A DNA stretch of 53,690 nt from Loktanella sp. (GCA_024635625.1 JAGXIQ010000160.1:1-53690), one strand, 5' to 3'; counted from the stretch's first letter, positions 9,298 through 17,864 are shown. Program-made: numbers and translations. Notes: a model not told the origin generated them from the sequence alone.

Positions 9298-10581
9298 ATG
9301 AAAATGAACACCTTCGCCATGGCGGCACTCGCGGGCGTGATGGCCAGCGGGCCAGCATTGGCCGAACTTGTAATCCCGGACCTAAGCTATCGGACAGGAC
9401 CCTATGCTGCCAATGGCACGCCATTTTCCGATGGCTATCAGGATTACTTGAGCCTGCTGAACGCCCGTGACGGCGGCATTGGTGGCGAGCCGATCCGCGT
9501 CGCCGAGTGCGAGACGGCCTACAACACCGAGAAGGGTGTTGAGTGCTACGAATCCACAAAGGGCGACAATGCGCTGGTCTATCAGCCGCTGTCGACGGGC
9601 ATCACCTATCAGCTGATCCCTAAAGCCACCGCCGACATGATCCCAATGCACACATTGGGCTATGGTCGGACCTCTGCTGCGGCTGGCGAGACATTCCCGT
9701 GGGTCTTTAACTACCCTGCAACCTACTGGGATGCGGCTTCTGTCGCTGTGAACTACCTGTTGTCGGAAAATGGGGATGACCTGTCCGGCAAGACTATCGC
9801 GCTGATCTATCACAACTCTGCTTACGGCAAAGAGCCGATCCGCACGCTAGAGAAGCTGTCGGAAAAGCATGGATTTAAGCTGACACAGTTGCCGGTTGAT
9901 CCTCCGGGGCAAGAGCAGAAGTCACAGTGGCTGCAGATTCGCCGTGAGCGTCCGGATTATGTGATCATGTGGGGCTGGGGCGTCCAGAACCAAGTTGCTA
10001 TTCAAGAGGCAGCGAACGTCGGTTATCCGATGGACCAGTTCATTGGTAACTGGTGGGCCGGTGCAGAACCCGACGTGCTGCCCGCTGGCATGGCTGCCGA
10101 CGGTTACAAAGCGCTGAACATGAACCGGATTCAGGACTATCCGGTCCTAGACGAGATTCAGGCGCAGGTGATTGATGCGGGCAATGGCGCCGGTGATGGA
10201 TCCAACATCGGTCAGGTGCTTTATATCCGTGGCATGTATGCCGCCATGCTGACCGCTGAATCCATCGCCAAGGCGCAGGAATTGGCAGGCACTTCTGCTG
10301 TGAATGCAGCTCAGGTCCGCGACGGAATGGAAGCGTTGGAAATCACCAATGCCCGCATGGCCGAACTGGGCATGGAGGGTATCGGGCCAGAGTTCAGCGT
10401 GTCCTGCCAAAACCACTCCGGTTCTGGCGAAGGTCTGGTGCAGCAGTGGAACGCGACCGATAAGGTCTGGGTCCCGCTGACGGACTTCATCACGCCGGAC
10501 AAGAGCGTGATTGATCCGCTGATCGCCGAGGATGCAGCGGCGTATGCGGCCGAGAACGGCATCACGCCGGGCTGTCTGTAA
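9298..10581 (+). CDS. LIV-type ABC transporter substrate-binding protein
   Basis: 427 residues. A signal peptide of about 21 residues ends at PALA-EL. The mature protein is a Peripla_BP_6 / Leu-Ile-Val-type periplasmic binding fold, with LNARDGGIGGEPI near the N-terminus and YVIMWGWGVQNQVAIQEA in the middle. The reading frame is open far upstream, but GGGAGGAG 8 bases before ATG 9298 and the signal peptide fix the start. It delivers the substrate to the flanking permeases. Unlike amino-acid LivK proteins (~370 residues) it is longer, as in the aromatic- or other-acid-binding branches. The ligand is unknown. Confidence 0.9.
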   Translation: MKMNTFAMAALAGVMASGPALAELVIPDLSYRTGPYAANGTPFSDGYQDYLSLLNARDGGIGGEPIRVAECETAYNTEKGVECYESTKGDNALVYQPLSTGITYQLIPKATADMIPMHTLGYGRTSAAAGETFPWVFNYPATYWDAASVAVNYLLSENGDDLSGKTIALIYHNSAYGKEPIRTLEKLSEKHGFKLTQLPVDPPGQEQKSQWLQIRRERPDYVIMWGWGVQNQVAIQEAANVGYPMDQFIGNWWAGAEPDVLPAGMAADGYKALNMNRIQDYPVLDEIQAQVIDAGNGAGDGSNIGQVLYIRGMYAAMLTAESIAKAQELAGTSAVNAAQVRDGMEALEITNARMAELGMEGIGPEFSVSCQNHSGSGEGLVQQWNATDKVWVPLTDFITPDKSVIDPLIAEDAAAYAAENGITPGCL

Positions 10582-10589
10582 AATATCAT

Positions 10590-10613
10590 CGGGCGGCCCT
10601 AAGGGGCCGTCCG
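10590..10613 (+). terminator. Hairpin after the binding-protein gene
   Basis: A 10-bp stem with one G-U pair (arms 10590-10599 and 10604-10613, loop TAAG) starts 9 bases after the stop and is followed by ATCTTTG. Position after a binding-protein gene and before the second ATPase gene suggests partial termination or 3'-end protection, giving more binding protein than ATPase. Confidence 0.6.
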
Positions 10614-10654
10614 ATCTTTGAGTATTTCTGAAAAAGCGAGGACAGGGCCGCGCC

Positions 10655-11476
10655 ATGCTTGATAGCTCCGAGACCGAGACCTTGCTGGAGGTCAGCAATA
10701 TCGAGGTGATCTATAATTCTGTGATCCTTGTTCTGAAGGGCGTCAGTCTGAAAGTACCCAAAGGCGGTATAACTGCACTGTTAGGTGGTAACGGTGCGGG
10801 CAAGACGACGACGCTAAAGGCGATTTCAAATCTGCTGCACTCTGAGCGCGGCGAGGTGACCAAGGGCACTATCGCCTATCGAGGGGAACGGGTGCAGGAG
10901 TTGTCGCCGGAAGCTTTGGTCAAGCGCGGTGTCATTCAGGTCATGGAAGGGCGTCATTGCTTCGAGCACCTGACCATCGAGGAAAACCTAATGACCGGCG
11001 CCTATACGCGCAGCGCCAGCAAGGCTGCGGTTAATGCCGATCTGGAAATGGTTTATAACTATTTTCCGCGTCTGCGCGAACGGCGGCGATCTCAGGCTGG
11101 ATATACCTCTGGCGGCGAGCAGCAGATGTGCGCCATCGGTCGGGCGCTGATGAGCAAGCCGGAAACAATCTTGCTGGATGAGCCCAGCATGGGGTTGGCC
11201 CCGCAGTTGGTCGAAGAGATTTTTGGCATCGTAAAGGATTTGAACGAGCGCGAAGGCGTGAGTTTTCTGTTGGCAGAGCAGAATACAAATGTCGCGCTGC
11301 GCTTTGCCCACCACGGATATATTCTTGAGAGCGGCCGTGTTGTGATGGAAGGACCTGCTAAGGACCTGCGCGAGAATCCCGACGTGAAGGAGTTTTACCT
11401 TGGCGTGTCGGATGAAGGCCGCAAATCTTTTCGTGACGTGCGCAGTTACCGCCGTCGAAAGCGCTGGCTGGCCTAA
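10655..11476 (+). CDS. LIV-type ABC transporter ATP-binding protein (LivF-like)
   Basis: 273 residues. Walker A GGNGAGKTT near 48, signature YTSGGEQQMCAIGRAL, Walker B ILLDEPSMGLAP and H-loop-region LAEQNTN are all LivF-like. The C-terminus (RKSFRDVRSYRRRKRWLA) extends about 25 residues past the usual FYLG end and is strongly basic, which is commoner in this sub-family than in amino-acid LivF. It forms the heterodimeric motor with the LivG-like protein. Confidence 0.92.
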   Translation: MLDSSETETLLEVSNIEVIYNSVILVLKGVSLKVPKGGITALLGGNGAGKTTTLKAISNLLHSERGEVTKGTIAYRGERVQELSPEALVKRGVIQVMEGRHCFEHLTIEENLMTGAYTRSASKAAVNADLEMVYNYFPRLRERRRSQAGYTSGGEQQMCAIGRALMSKPETILLDEPSMGLAPQLVEEIFGIVKDLNEREGVSFLLAEQNTNVALRFAHHGYILESGRVVMEGPAKDLRENPDVKEFYLGVSDEGRKSFRDVRSYRRRKRWLA

Positions 11477-11914
11477 CCCTTTTGGCCCTGCGATGGCGAA
11501 TTCGAACTGTTTAGGGCGCACGATTTCGTTTTCGCCGTCGATACTTCTGCGCTGGCGTTGATCGACGGGAGTATGCGCCGTGGCAGCGGCAAGCAACCCT
11601 AGGCGCGAGTGTGGTGATCATCTGGTCCACCCCCGAAAGGTCGTCGCACCGACATTCTATCAACCTAACTACATCAAAAGACGCATGGGATCAGTCGCGT
11701 GTATCCGGTTATTCCCCTTCACATCGATAAATATTGCAACCGCATGACGCACCAATATCGCGTGGGTTAGCATCACTGGCAACCATGCGCTGGTCTATGC
11801 CTACAGTATCCCATGACGGATGCCCCGCTATTGGATAGCGACACCCACTGCCCCTAGCTTTCAACTGTCTGGGGCGGCACAGTGTCGCAAAACCCGGACA
11901 GGAGAGTGACCAAG
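11477..11914 (+). other. 438-base intergenic stretch without a recognisable gene
   Basis: No reading frame here has a ribosome site or recognisable product. The only structure I see is a perfect 6-bp hairpin CGCTAT-TGG-ATAGCG at 11826-11840. The next gene has its own AGGAGA at 11900-11905. The length suggests a separate promoter for the downstream genes or remnants of a lost gene. Confidence 0.5.
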
Positions 11915-13111
11915 ATGACCGCCTTTTACGACGATCTGGAAACCCGTGATGCCAAGACCCGTGCAATCGCACAGCTTGCGGGCCTTCAAGAGCAGATTGC
12001 GCGGGTGGAGGATTCATCAGGGTCCCGGCTGGCGGGCGCACGGATAGACCAGATGAGTGATCTGTCGCGCCTGCCAGTATTCCGTAAATCCGATCTTGCC
12101 CGCCTACAGGCGGAACAGCCGCCCTTTGGTGGCATCCCGGTGCGCAACATTACGCATATCTTTCAGTCACCCGGTCCGATCTACGAACCGGGCGGCAGCA
12201 GCCACGATTGGTGGCGCTTTGGCCGCTTCTTGCGGGCCTGCGGCATCGGCGCTGACGATGTCGTTCAGAACTGCTTTGGCTATCACCTGACCCCGGCTGG
12301 CTCTATGTTCGAAAACGGCGCGCGGGCCGTTGGTGCACGCGTGCTGCCTGCCGGTACCGGCCAGACAGAACTTCAAGTGCAAGCGGCCGCAGCGGCTGGG
12401 GTCACCGCTTATGCGGGCACTCCGGATTACCTTAAGGTAATACTCGAAAAAGCGGACGCCATGGGCGTTACGTTGCAGATTAGCAAAGCTGCGGTTTCAG
12501 GCGGTGCGCTTTTCCCGCAGTTGCGTCAGTATTACGCCGACCGTGGGATACAGTGTCTGCAATGCTATGCCACCGCCGATCTTGGGATGATTGCCTACGA
12601 ATCTGCGCCTGACAGCGGCATGATCGTGGACGAAGGCGTGATCCTTGAAGTTTGCACCCCAGGCACAGGCGATCTCGTTTTGGCAGGCGAAGTTGGCGAG
12701 GTCATCGTGACGACACTGAACCCCGATTATCCGCTGATCCGCTTCGCCACCGGCGACTTGAGTGCCGTCATGGATGGCGCTTCCCCTTGTGGGCGAACCA
12801 ATATGCGAATCAAAGGCTGGATGGGCAGGGCCGACCAAACGACTAAGATTAAGGGGATGTTTGTGCGCCCCGAACAAGTCGCGGCGTTGGTCGCAAAGAC
12901 TGGAACTGACCGTGCTAGGGTGATCGCTGACCGTGACAGCGACGCGGATACCATGGCGGTTCAGTTCGAAGGGACCGATCTGGACGCTGATGCGTTGTCC
13001 ATCGCAGTCAAAGATATCCTAAAGCTGCGCGGTGACGTTACGACCCACGCCCCCGGTACCCTTCCCCGCGACGGCCTCGTGATTGAGGATCGGCGCAGCT
13101 ACGACACTTGA
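11915..13111 (+). CDS. Divergent phenylacetate-CoA ligase-like (PaaK family) protein
   Basis: 398 residues, somewhat shorter than PaaK (~430). The overall order of the ANL fold is recognisable: YAGTPDYL near 165, a glycine-rich KAAVSGGALFP, LQCYATADLGMIAYE (the A5 region, family YGxTE), RFATGDLS and GRADQTTKIKGMFVRP (hinge/A8), then a short C-terminal domain. However, the P-loop that reads S-S/T-G-T-T-G in working ligases reads QSPGPIYEP here (residues 84-92). ATG 11915 with AGGAGA was preferred to an upstream GTG. Its setting after the transporter and the first synthetase suggests a role on the same acid. Whether it still adenylates is open. Confidence 0.75.
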   Translation: MTAFYDDLETRDAKTRAIAQLAGLQEQIARVEDSSGSRLAGARIDQMSDLSRLPVFRKSDLARLQAEQPPFGGIPVRNITHIFQSPGPIYEPGGSSHDWWRFGRFLRACGIGADDVVQNCFGYHLTPAGSMFENGARAVGARVLPAGTGQTELQVQAAAAAGVTAYAGTPDYLKVILEKADAMGVTLQISKAAVSGGALFPQLRQYYADRGIQCLQCYATADLGMIAYESAPDSGMIVDEGVILEVCTPGTGDLVLAGEVGEVIVTTLNPDYPLIRFATGDLSAVMDGASPCGRTNMRIKGWMGRADQTTKIKGMFVRPEQVAALVAKTGTDRARVIADRDSDADTMAVQFEGTDLDADALSIAVKDILKLRGDVTTHAPGTLPRDGLVIEDRRSYDT

Positions 13112-13129
13112 TCTAACAAGGAACCCGCC

Positions 13130-14806
13130 ATGCGTCACCTTTTGCTGTCCACCGCCCTGATCTGCGCCGCGTCCCTGACACAGGCCGAGGATGCGGCCTT
13201 GATCGTCGGCGTTTCCGACTATGATACCCTGCGCGACGTTCGCGGTGCGCAGGATGTTGTCGATGCTGGGGCTGCTTTGCAGTCTATGGGTTTTCGTCTG
13301 TTTGGCAGCGACACGTCTGACGGATTGCAGGCCAAGGCTGACGATTTCTCGACATTCACAACACAGGCAGAGCGTCTTGTCGTCGTCTTGGCAGGGCAGT
13401 TTGTGACCGATGGGCAGCGGACGTGGCTTATGCCGGGCGACGCCGCGCGTCCAGCCCCCTTCAGTGTGGCAAACGGCGCGATCTCTGTCGAAACGGCCCT
13501 CGCGCAACTAGCTCAGACGCCGGGCGCGGCCGTACTCGTGTTGGGCTATGACGCCCGCAACGATGGCGATCTGGGTAATGGTTTGCGGTCTGGCATCGGG
13601 GATCTGGATATTCCAAGCGGCGTGACTGTGGTGCAAGGGAGCGTTTCGTCCGCTGCCGATCTGCTAGAGGACGTTATTGCGACCCCGGGCGGTGACGTGA
13701 TCGCTAGTGTTCGAGACACCCGCAATCTGTCCGGTTCAGGTTTTATGCCGTCCACGCTTGTTCTGGTGCCGGCCACCAATACCCGGCCTGCGCCGCCCCC
13801 CAAACCTGCACCAGCTGCGCCTACAACCGCCCCTAGCAGCGCGGATCTGGCTGGCATGCTTGAAGGCACCTTGTGGGACGCAGTACGAACCGCCGATACG
13901 CAGGACGGCTATGCGCGCTACCTTGATCGGTATCCGCAAGGTGCGCATGCGTCCGAGGCCGTGTCCCGCATGCAAGACCTGCGCAATCCCGATCGTGCGC
14001 TTAAGCAGTCAGAGGACGCGCTGAATTTGCCGCAAGAGGCGCGCCGTGCGATCCAGCGCGATCTGCAGGTGTTGGGGTTAGATACGCGTGGCATCGACGG
14101 CATATTTGGCCCCGGTTCGCGCAGCGCAATCAAGACGTGGCAAGGTCAGAATGGAGCGAGTCAGACCGGATATCTAACCGCTGAGCAGATTTCCCGTATC
14201 GATGCACAGGCCGCGCGCCGCAGCGCCGAACTGGAAGCGCAGGCGCAAGCCCGCCGAGAGCAAGAACAGCAGGCGGACCGGGCCTATTGGTCCAACACTG
14301 GGGACACGGGGACAGAAGCGGGCTTACGTTCCTATCTTGAGCGTTATCCTGAGGGGCAGTTTGCGGACAACGCCAAGGCAAAACTCGGGGATATCCAAAA
14401 TCGTGCCCGTGCAGCGGCAGACGAGAGTGACCGCCAAACGTGGGATCGTGCTGTGCGGACAAACAATCCCGGCGCTTATCGTGCCTATTTGAATGAACAC
14501 CCCAACGGAGCTTTCCGGTCCGAGGCAAACACGCGGATCACTCAGCTGGAACAGGCGCGGGATGCACAGGCCGGGAACGATGCGGCTCTCGCCGGTGAAC
14601 GCGCCCTTGCTCTTGATCCGATCAGCTTGCGCCTCGTAGAAGCACGTCTGTCGCAACTTGGCCTCGACCCCGGCGCTGTGGACGGCAAGATCGACGGTGA
14701 CACTCGCAGCGCCATCCGTCGGTATCAGCGCGACCGACAGTTGACCGCTAGCGGTTTTCTGGATCAGGCGACGGTGTCGCAGATGCTAACGGATGCATTC
14801 CGCTGA
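13130..14806 (+). CDS. Exported caspase-like (inactive) protein with two peptidoglycan-binding domains
   Basis: 558 residues. A signal peptide ends near TQA-ED (residue ~19). Residues ~20-220 look like a caspase/metacaspase fold (ALIVGVSDY, VVVLAG, a VLGYDAR strand), but the histidine of the GH motif is Gln90 and no Cys stands where the nucleophile is expected (~140), so it should be inactive. A Pro/Ala linker follows. Then come three copies of a Y-L-x-x-Y/H-P-x-G-x-x helical repeat (~265, ~405, ~450), a charged Ala/Gln/Glu coiled coil (~360-385) and two PG_binding_1 domains (GIDGIFGPGSRSAI, AVDGKIDGDTRSAIRRYQ). AAGGAA precedes the ATG. It lies 18 bases after the ligase-like gene. Probably a periplasmic wall-associated scaffold. 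Confidence 0.75.
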   Translation: MRHLLLSTALICAASLTQAEDAALIVGVSDYDTLRDVRGAQDVVDAGAALQSMGFRLFGSDTSDGLQAKADDFSTFTTQAERLVVVLAGQFVTDGQRTWLMPGDAARPAPFSVANGAISVETALAQLAQTPGAAVLVLGYDARNDGDLGNGLRSGIGDLDIPSGVTVVQGSVSSAADLLEDVIATPGGDVIASVRDTRNLSGSGFMPSTLVLVPATNTRPAPPPKPAPAAPTTAPSSADLAGMLEGTLWDAVRTADTQDGYARYLDRYPQGAHASEAVSRMQDLRNPDRALKQSEDALNLPQEARRAIQRDLQVLGLDTRGIDGIFGPGSRSAIKTWQGQNGASQTGYLTAEQISRIDAQAARRSAELEAQAQARREQEQQADRAYWSNTGDTGTEAGLRSYLERYPEGQFADNAKAKLGDIQNRARAAADESDRQTWDRAVRTNNPGAYRAYLNEHPNGAFRSEANTRITQLEQARDAQAGNDAALAGERALALDPISLRLVEARLSQLGLDPGAVDGKIDGDTRSAIRRYQRDRQLTASGFLDQATVSQMLTDAFR

Positions 14807-14819
14807 TTTAGTTTTGATT

Positions 14820-14840
14820 GCCTTGCCAGACCGGCAGGGC
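14820..14840 (+). terminator. Hairpin after the caspase-like gene
   Basis: An 8-bp stem with one G-U pair (14820-14827 and 14833-14840, loop AGACC) 13 bases after the stop. No T-run follows, so it is a modest candidate for the end of the 4161-14806 block. Confidence 0.4.
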
Positions 14841-15218
14841 GATCATTCTATCGTGTCTTCCTTGATCCAGCAGGTAAGGTCGAACCATTGCGGCCCCCAT
14901 CCCGATGCTAGCGATGCCTAGGTAGTTTCTGCGTCGCCATGGTGCGTGATCGCGGTGATTGAAGGATACGCGGTTGGCGCCGCCGCACGTAGCAACTTCA
15001 TTAGGGCGTCTGTGGACAAAACGCCTTTGATGACTGGGTTGTTTGTCAGACCAGCCCCTTCATCGCCCACTTCATTATGGCTGGCATGGCATAGGCGGCG
15101 GGGCAGGCTGCCGCGCGCAGTTGCCCTACGACACAAAAAAGGTCGGTTTGCTGCGCTGGATCAACAGGCAGGATTTTCGGATGACAGCCGACGGCTAGCA
15201 GGTGCTTACTGTCGCAAC
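14841..15218. other. Intergenic stretch between convergent genes, no supported gene
   Basis: This gap separates the rightward caspase-like gene from the leftward Ca-loop protein. Reading frames of 72 codons (minus, 14918-15136) and 101 codons (plus, from 14946) overlap here, but neither has a ribosome site or a recognisable sequence. I see no hairpin good enough to call for the leftward gene. Confidence 0.45.
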
Positions 15219-16448
15219 TTAGGGGGCAGGGATATAACGCTCCATCGCTAAACGTACAAAGCCACTGCGTTCGCCGACCTGCTTTAGGCCGATAAGGTAT
15301 GTACCTGCGGACAGGCGTGTCGCGATCTTTGCGTTCGTTCCCTGACCATCATCGTCGTTCTGCGCTATTTGACGGCCCAGGTCGTCAAATATGGCCAGCC
15401 ACGGATCGCCGTTCTGACCTGATGCGATGGCCTCAATCAGCAGCAGCCCTGGCGCATCAAGTACCGCGCTGAACCAAATTGTATCGCTGCCAACCTGCAC
15501 ATCCTTCCGCACCCGGTTCGCCAAAACCCCCAGATCAGTAATTGCTGTGCTACCATCCAGCGGCGGTGCGGCTTCGCCACGGGCGTAAAGATCAGCAAGT
15601 GCCGCTTCGGAATCGTACAAGCTGACGGCAACATCAATGGGCAAATCTGGGTCACTGATGGCATCCAGACCGATGCAATAGGTTCCAGCAGCCAATGGTG
15701 TGCTCAAATCGATACGGGAATTAAGGCCATCGAAATCGTCGTTGTCCCCCAGCAGGGCGCCGTCTGGATCGAAAAACTTAATCGTGGGGTCCGCGTCCGG
15801 ATTGTCCGCCGTCACGCTGATAGCAGTCGATTGTTCGAGCGTGAAACGGGCATAGGGTGCTTCTACAGCAGTTGCCTGATAGGTCAGCGGTGTCTCACCT
15901 AACACGCCAAGGTCGCGCCCATCGGCGCAGGACTGCGCAGGAGCTTCTTGGGTCGGCGGCTCGGTTGTTTCGAGGGCAGACCCCGTTCCGGGCGTCAGGG
16001 CCTCCATCTCGGTGCGACCAACTCGGACGAAGGCCGTCATCGGCGCGTCGTCGAAGCTGCGCACAACCGCGCAATAGTCACCCGGTTGCAGTGCCGTCTC
16101 TATGCGCGCCGCGCCGTTGCCGCCCGAATCATCGTCCGTGGCAATTTCTGCCCCTTCAGCGTCCAGCACCGTCAGCGTCGGATCGCCGTTGCCGCGTCCG
16201 GCCGCCTCTATCCGCAGCTCGGCCTCCATGCTGACGCTGAACAGTGCGACATAGGCATTGCCATTTAGCACCAAGGCCATTTGTTCAGCATAAGCTTCTG
16301 ATGTTGCGATATCCGATGCATCCTGTGCCCCGCCGATCCACTGTCCGCCAGCGCCCTTGCCGCCGCACGCAGCCTCTTGGGCGGCCAAGGGGGCGGCTAA
16401 AGCGGACGCACTAAGGACGATTGCAATGCCGACGCGAGAGGATGCCAT
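15219..16448 (-). CDS. Exported protein with three PPC-like acidic-loop repeats
   Basis: 409 residues. A signal peptide ends near LAA-QEA (residue ~23). The mature protein contains three copies of a ~110-residue beta-sandwich module like bacterial pre-peptidase C-terminal (PPC) domains: a strand with GDP(T/W)L or ADPTIKFFD, an acidic Gly/Asn-rich loop (DDDSGGNGAARI, DNDDFDGLNSRI, NDDDGQGTNAKI), then L-x-x-G-x-Y-x-I/A-x-L/V. The Asp-rich loops resemble Ca2+ sites. PPC modules normally hang on secreted proteases, but no catalytic domain is present, so this is a stand-alone repeat protein. A Cys pair (C28 and C148-region) may form a disulfide. Function unknown; probably periplasmic or surface-bound. 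Confidence 0.7.
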   Translation of the reverse strand: MASSRVGIAIVLSASALAAPLAAQEAACGGKGAGGQWIGGAQDASDIATSEAYAEQMALVLNGNAYVALFSVSMEAELRIEAAGRGNGDPTLTVLDAEGAEIATDDDSGGNGAARIETALQPGDYCAVVRSFDDAPMTAFVRVGRTEMEALTPGTGSALETTEPPTQEAPAQSCADGRDLGVLGETPLTYQATAVEAPYARFTLEQSTAISVTADNPDADPTIKFFDPDGALLGDNDDFDGLNSRIDLSTPLAAGTYCIGLDAISDPDLPIDVAVSLYDSEAALADLYARGEAAPPLDGSTAITDLGVLANRVRKDVQVGSDTIWFSAVLDAPGLLLIEAIASGQNGDPWLAIFDDLGRQIAQNDDDGQGTNAKIATRLSAGTYLIGLKQVGERSGFVRLAMERYIPAP

Positions 16449-16510
16449 GGGATAAGACCTATTATGATGCGTTCCGCAGCACCGTAGTCAGCGGCACATC
16501 ATGATTAAAC

Positions 16511-16543
16511 GAAAAAAGCCGCGTTTCTTGCGAAACGCGGCTT
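16511..16543 (-). terminator. Rho-independent terminator of rpmJ
   Basis: A perfect 12-bp stem (16516-16527 with 16532-16543, loop TTGC) followed on the minus strand by TTTTTT. It lies just downstream of the rpmJ stop. Confidence 0.9.
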
Positions 16544-16565
16544 CTATTCTAGTCGACCAACGGTC

Positions 16566-16691
16566 TTAGCCCTGACGAGCTTTGAACCGGGGTTGTGTCT
16601 TGTTAATCACATAGACACGGCCCTTGCGGCGCACGACGCGGCAATCGCGGTGGCGCTGCTTGAGCGAGCGGAGGGAGTTGCGCACTTTCAT
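16566..16691 (-). CDS. rpmJ: Ribosomal protein L36, C-minus form
   Basis: 41 residues beginning [18 protein letters not shown] and ending [11 protein letters not shown] small basic 50S subunit protein. It lacks the C-x2-C...C...H zinc site of the usual L36 and keeps only one Cys, so it is the zinc-independent (type B / YkgO-like) form that alphaproteobacteria normally carry as their only copy. AGAGGAG lies 8 bases before the ATG. It is transcribed leftward and ends at a strong terminator. The tRNA-Val gene lies 79 bases upstream on the same strand, so cotranscription is possible. Confidence 0.95.
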   Translation of the reverse strand: MKVRNSLRSLKQRHRDCRVVRRKGRVYVINKTQPRFKARQG

Positions 16692-16770
16692 TTGAAAGGC
16701 TCCTCTTGTCGCGGCGCGGCGGTTGCGCCTTGGTTTAAAATAAGAGGCCGCCTTGGGCCCCTGCGAATTC

Positions 16771-16845
16771 TGGTGGACGATACTGGGATCGAACCAGTGA
16801 CCCCTTCGATGTCAACGAAGTGCTCTACCGCTGAGCTAATCATCC
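16771..16845 (-). tRNA. tRNA-Val (GAC)
   Basis: A 75-base cloverleaf on the minus strand. The acceptor stem GGATGAT pairs with ATCGTCC (one T-G pair), the D-loop region reads AGCTCAGCGGTAGAGC, and the anticodon stem-loop is CTTCG-TTGACAT-CGAAG with anticodon GAC. The T-arm contains GGTTCGATCC, and the 3' CCA is encoded in the DNA. All positions expected of a bacterial valine tRNA are present. Confidence 0.95.
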
Positions 16846-16914
16846 ATTCCGTTTGCGATCCACCAATGCCACTTAACGAACGGTGACGCGGGCGGAACCG
16901 CGTCGGGTAGGCGG

Positions 16915-16943
16915 TCTATAAAAGGATCATTCGGGGGGATCAA
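16915..16943 (-). promoter_or_regulatory. Sigma-70-type promoter for tRNA-Val
   Basis: On the minus strand TTGATC (16943-16938), a 17-base spacer and TATAGA (16920-16915) match the consensus well. They lie about 70 bases before the tRNA 5' end, so a short leader would be trimmed off. Confidence 0.6.
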
Positions 16944-16998
16944 GGGCTTTTGGTGTTTTCTCTAAATGCGCTATCTATCGTTCCAGACAGGAGCAGTC

Positions 16999-17853
16999 AT
17001 GACCCACGCCGCCTACCATCTTTTGTGTCCCGCGATCCGGTCGACCTGCGTTGTTTTTGCCTCGCCCCACAGCGGGCGCGCCTATTCAGAGGCGTTTATA
17101 AGGCAAAGTCGTCTCGAATCCCACCTTTTGCGCTCGTCAGAGGATGCTTTCGTCGACGAACTGTTTGCGTCAGCGCCCGATCATGGTGCGCCATTACTTG
17201 TTGCTTGCACACCACGGGCTTACGTCGATTTCAATCGCGCGGCAGAGGAATTGGACTCGGCACTGATCGAAGGCGTGCGGCGTTTGTCGCCTAATCCGCG
17301 CGTTGCCAGCGGTCTTGGCGTGATTCCACGCGTGGTTGCCGGCGGTCGTGCAATTTATGATGGCAAAATTTCGCTGGAACAGGCCCACGCGCGAATTGTG
17401 GGTCACTGGCGACCTTGGCACGACCGCTTGCAGACGTTGCTAGACGAATCAGGGCGCTTGTTTGGCCGGTCGATACTGATTGATTGCCACTCTATGCCGC
17501 ACGAGGCGCTGGACAATATCGGTGCGGCCCGTCCAGACGTGGTGATCGGCGACCGTTTTGGTGCGTCTGCCGCGTCCGCCATCGTGGCAGAGGTCGAGGC
17601 TGCTTTGACGGATGCCGGTTTGCGTGTGGTGCGCAACATGCCTTTCGCCGGCGCCTATGTTGCGCAGCATTATGGTAAGCCCGCTCGCCGCCAGCACGCG
17701 ATCCAGATCGAGATCGACCGCGCCCTTTATATGGACGAGGCAACGCTGGACAAGCGCCCGGACTTCACCGATTTGCAACATCTGTTAAGTGGCGTCGTGG
17801 CCCGTATTGCCGCCATGGGTGCCGACGACGCGCGGGCGCTTGCAGCCGAATAA
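16999..17853 (+). CDS. N-formylglutamate amidohydrolase family protein
   Basis: 284 residues. The family hydrolyses N-formyl-L-glutamate (last step of one histidine-degradation route) or related N-acyl amino acids with a zinc-type active site. Visible landmarks: SPHSGRAY near 25, RAYVDFNRA near 70, DGKISLEQAHARI and LIDCHSMP near 155, and IQIEIDRALYMDE near the end. Start set at ATG 16999 because ACAGGAG lies 6 bases upstream; an earlier in-frame ATG at 16966 lacks a site. No other hut genes are nearby, so the physiological substrate is open. The downstream permease starts only 11 bases after its stop, which suggests cotranscription. Confidence 0.85.
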   Translation: MTHAAYHLLCPAIRSTCVVFASPHSGRAYSEAFIRQSRLESHLLRSSEDAFVDELFASAPDHGAPLLVACTPRAYVDFNRAAEELDSALIEGVRRLSPNPRVASGLGVIPRVVAGGRAIYDGKISLEQAHARIVGHWRPWHDRLQTLLDESGRLFGRSILIDCHSMPHEALDNIGAARPDVVIGDRFGASAASAIVAEVEAALTDAGLRVVRNMPFAGAYVAQHYGKPARRQHAIQIEIDRALYMDEATLDKRPDFTDLQHLLSGVVARIAAMGADDARALAAE

Positions 17854-17864
17854 CCTTTTTTACG

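Noticed and set aside
14918..15136. 72-codon minus-strand frame between convergent genes
   Set aside because: No ribosome site, no recognisable sequence, and it is matched by an equally open frame on the other strand.
16593..16886. 97-codon plus-strand frame
   Set aside because: It runs antisense through rpmJ and tRNA-Val, both of which are certain.
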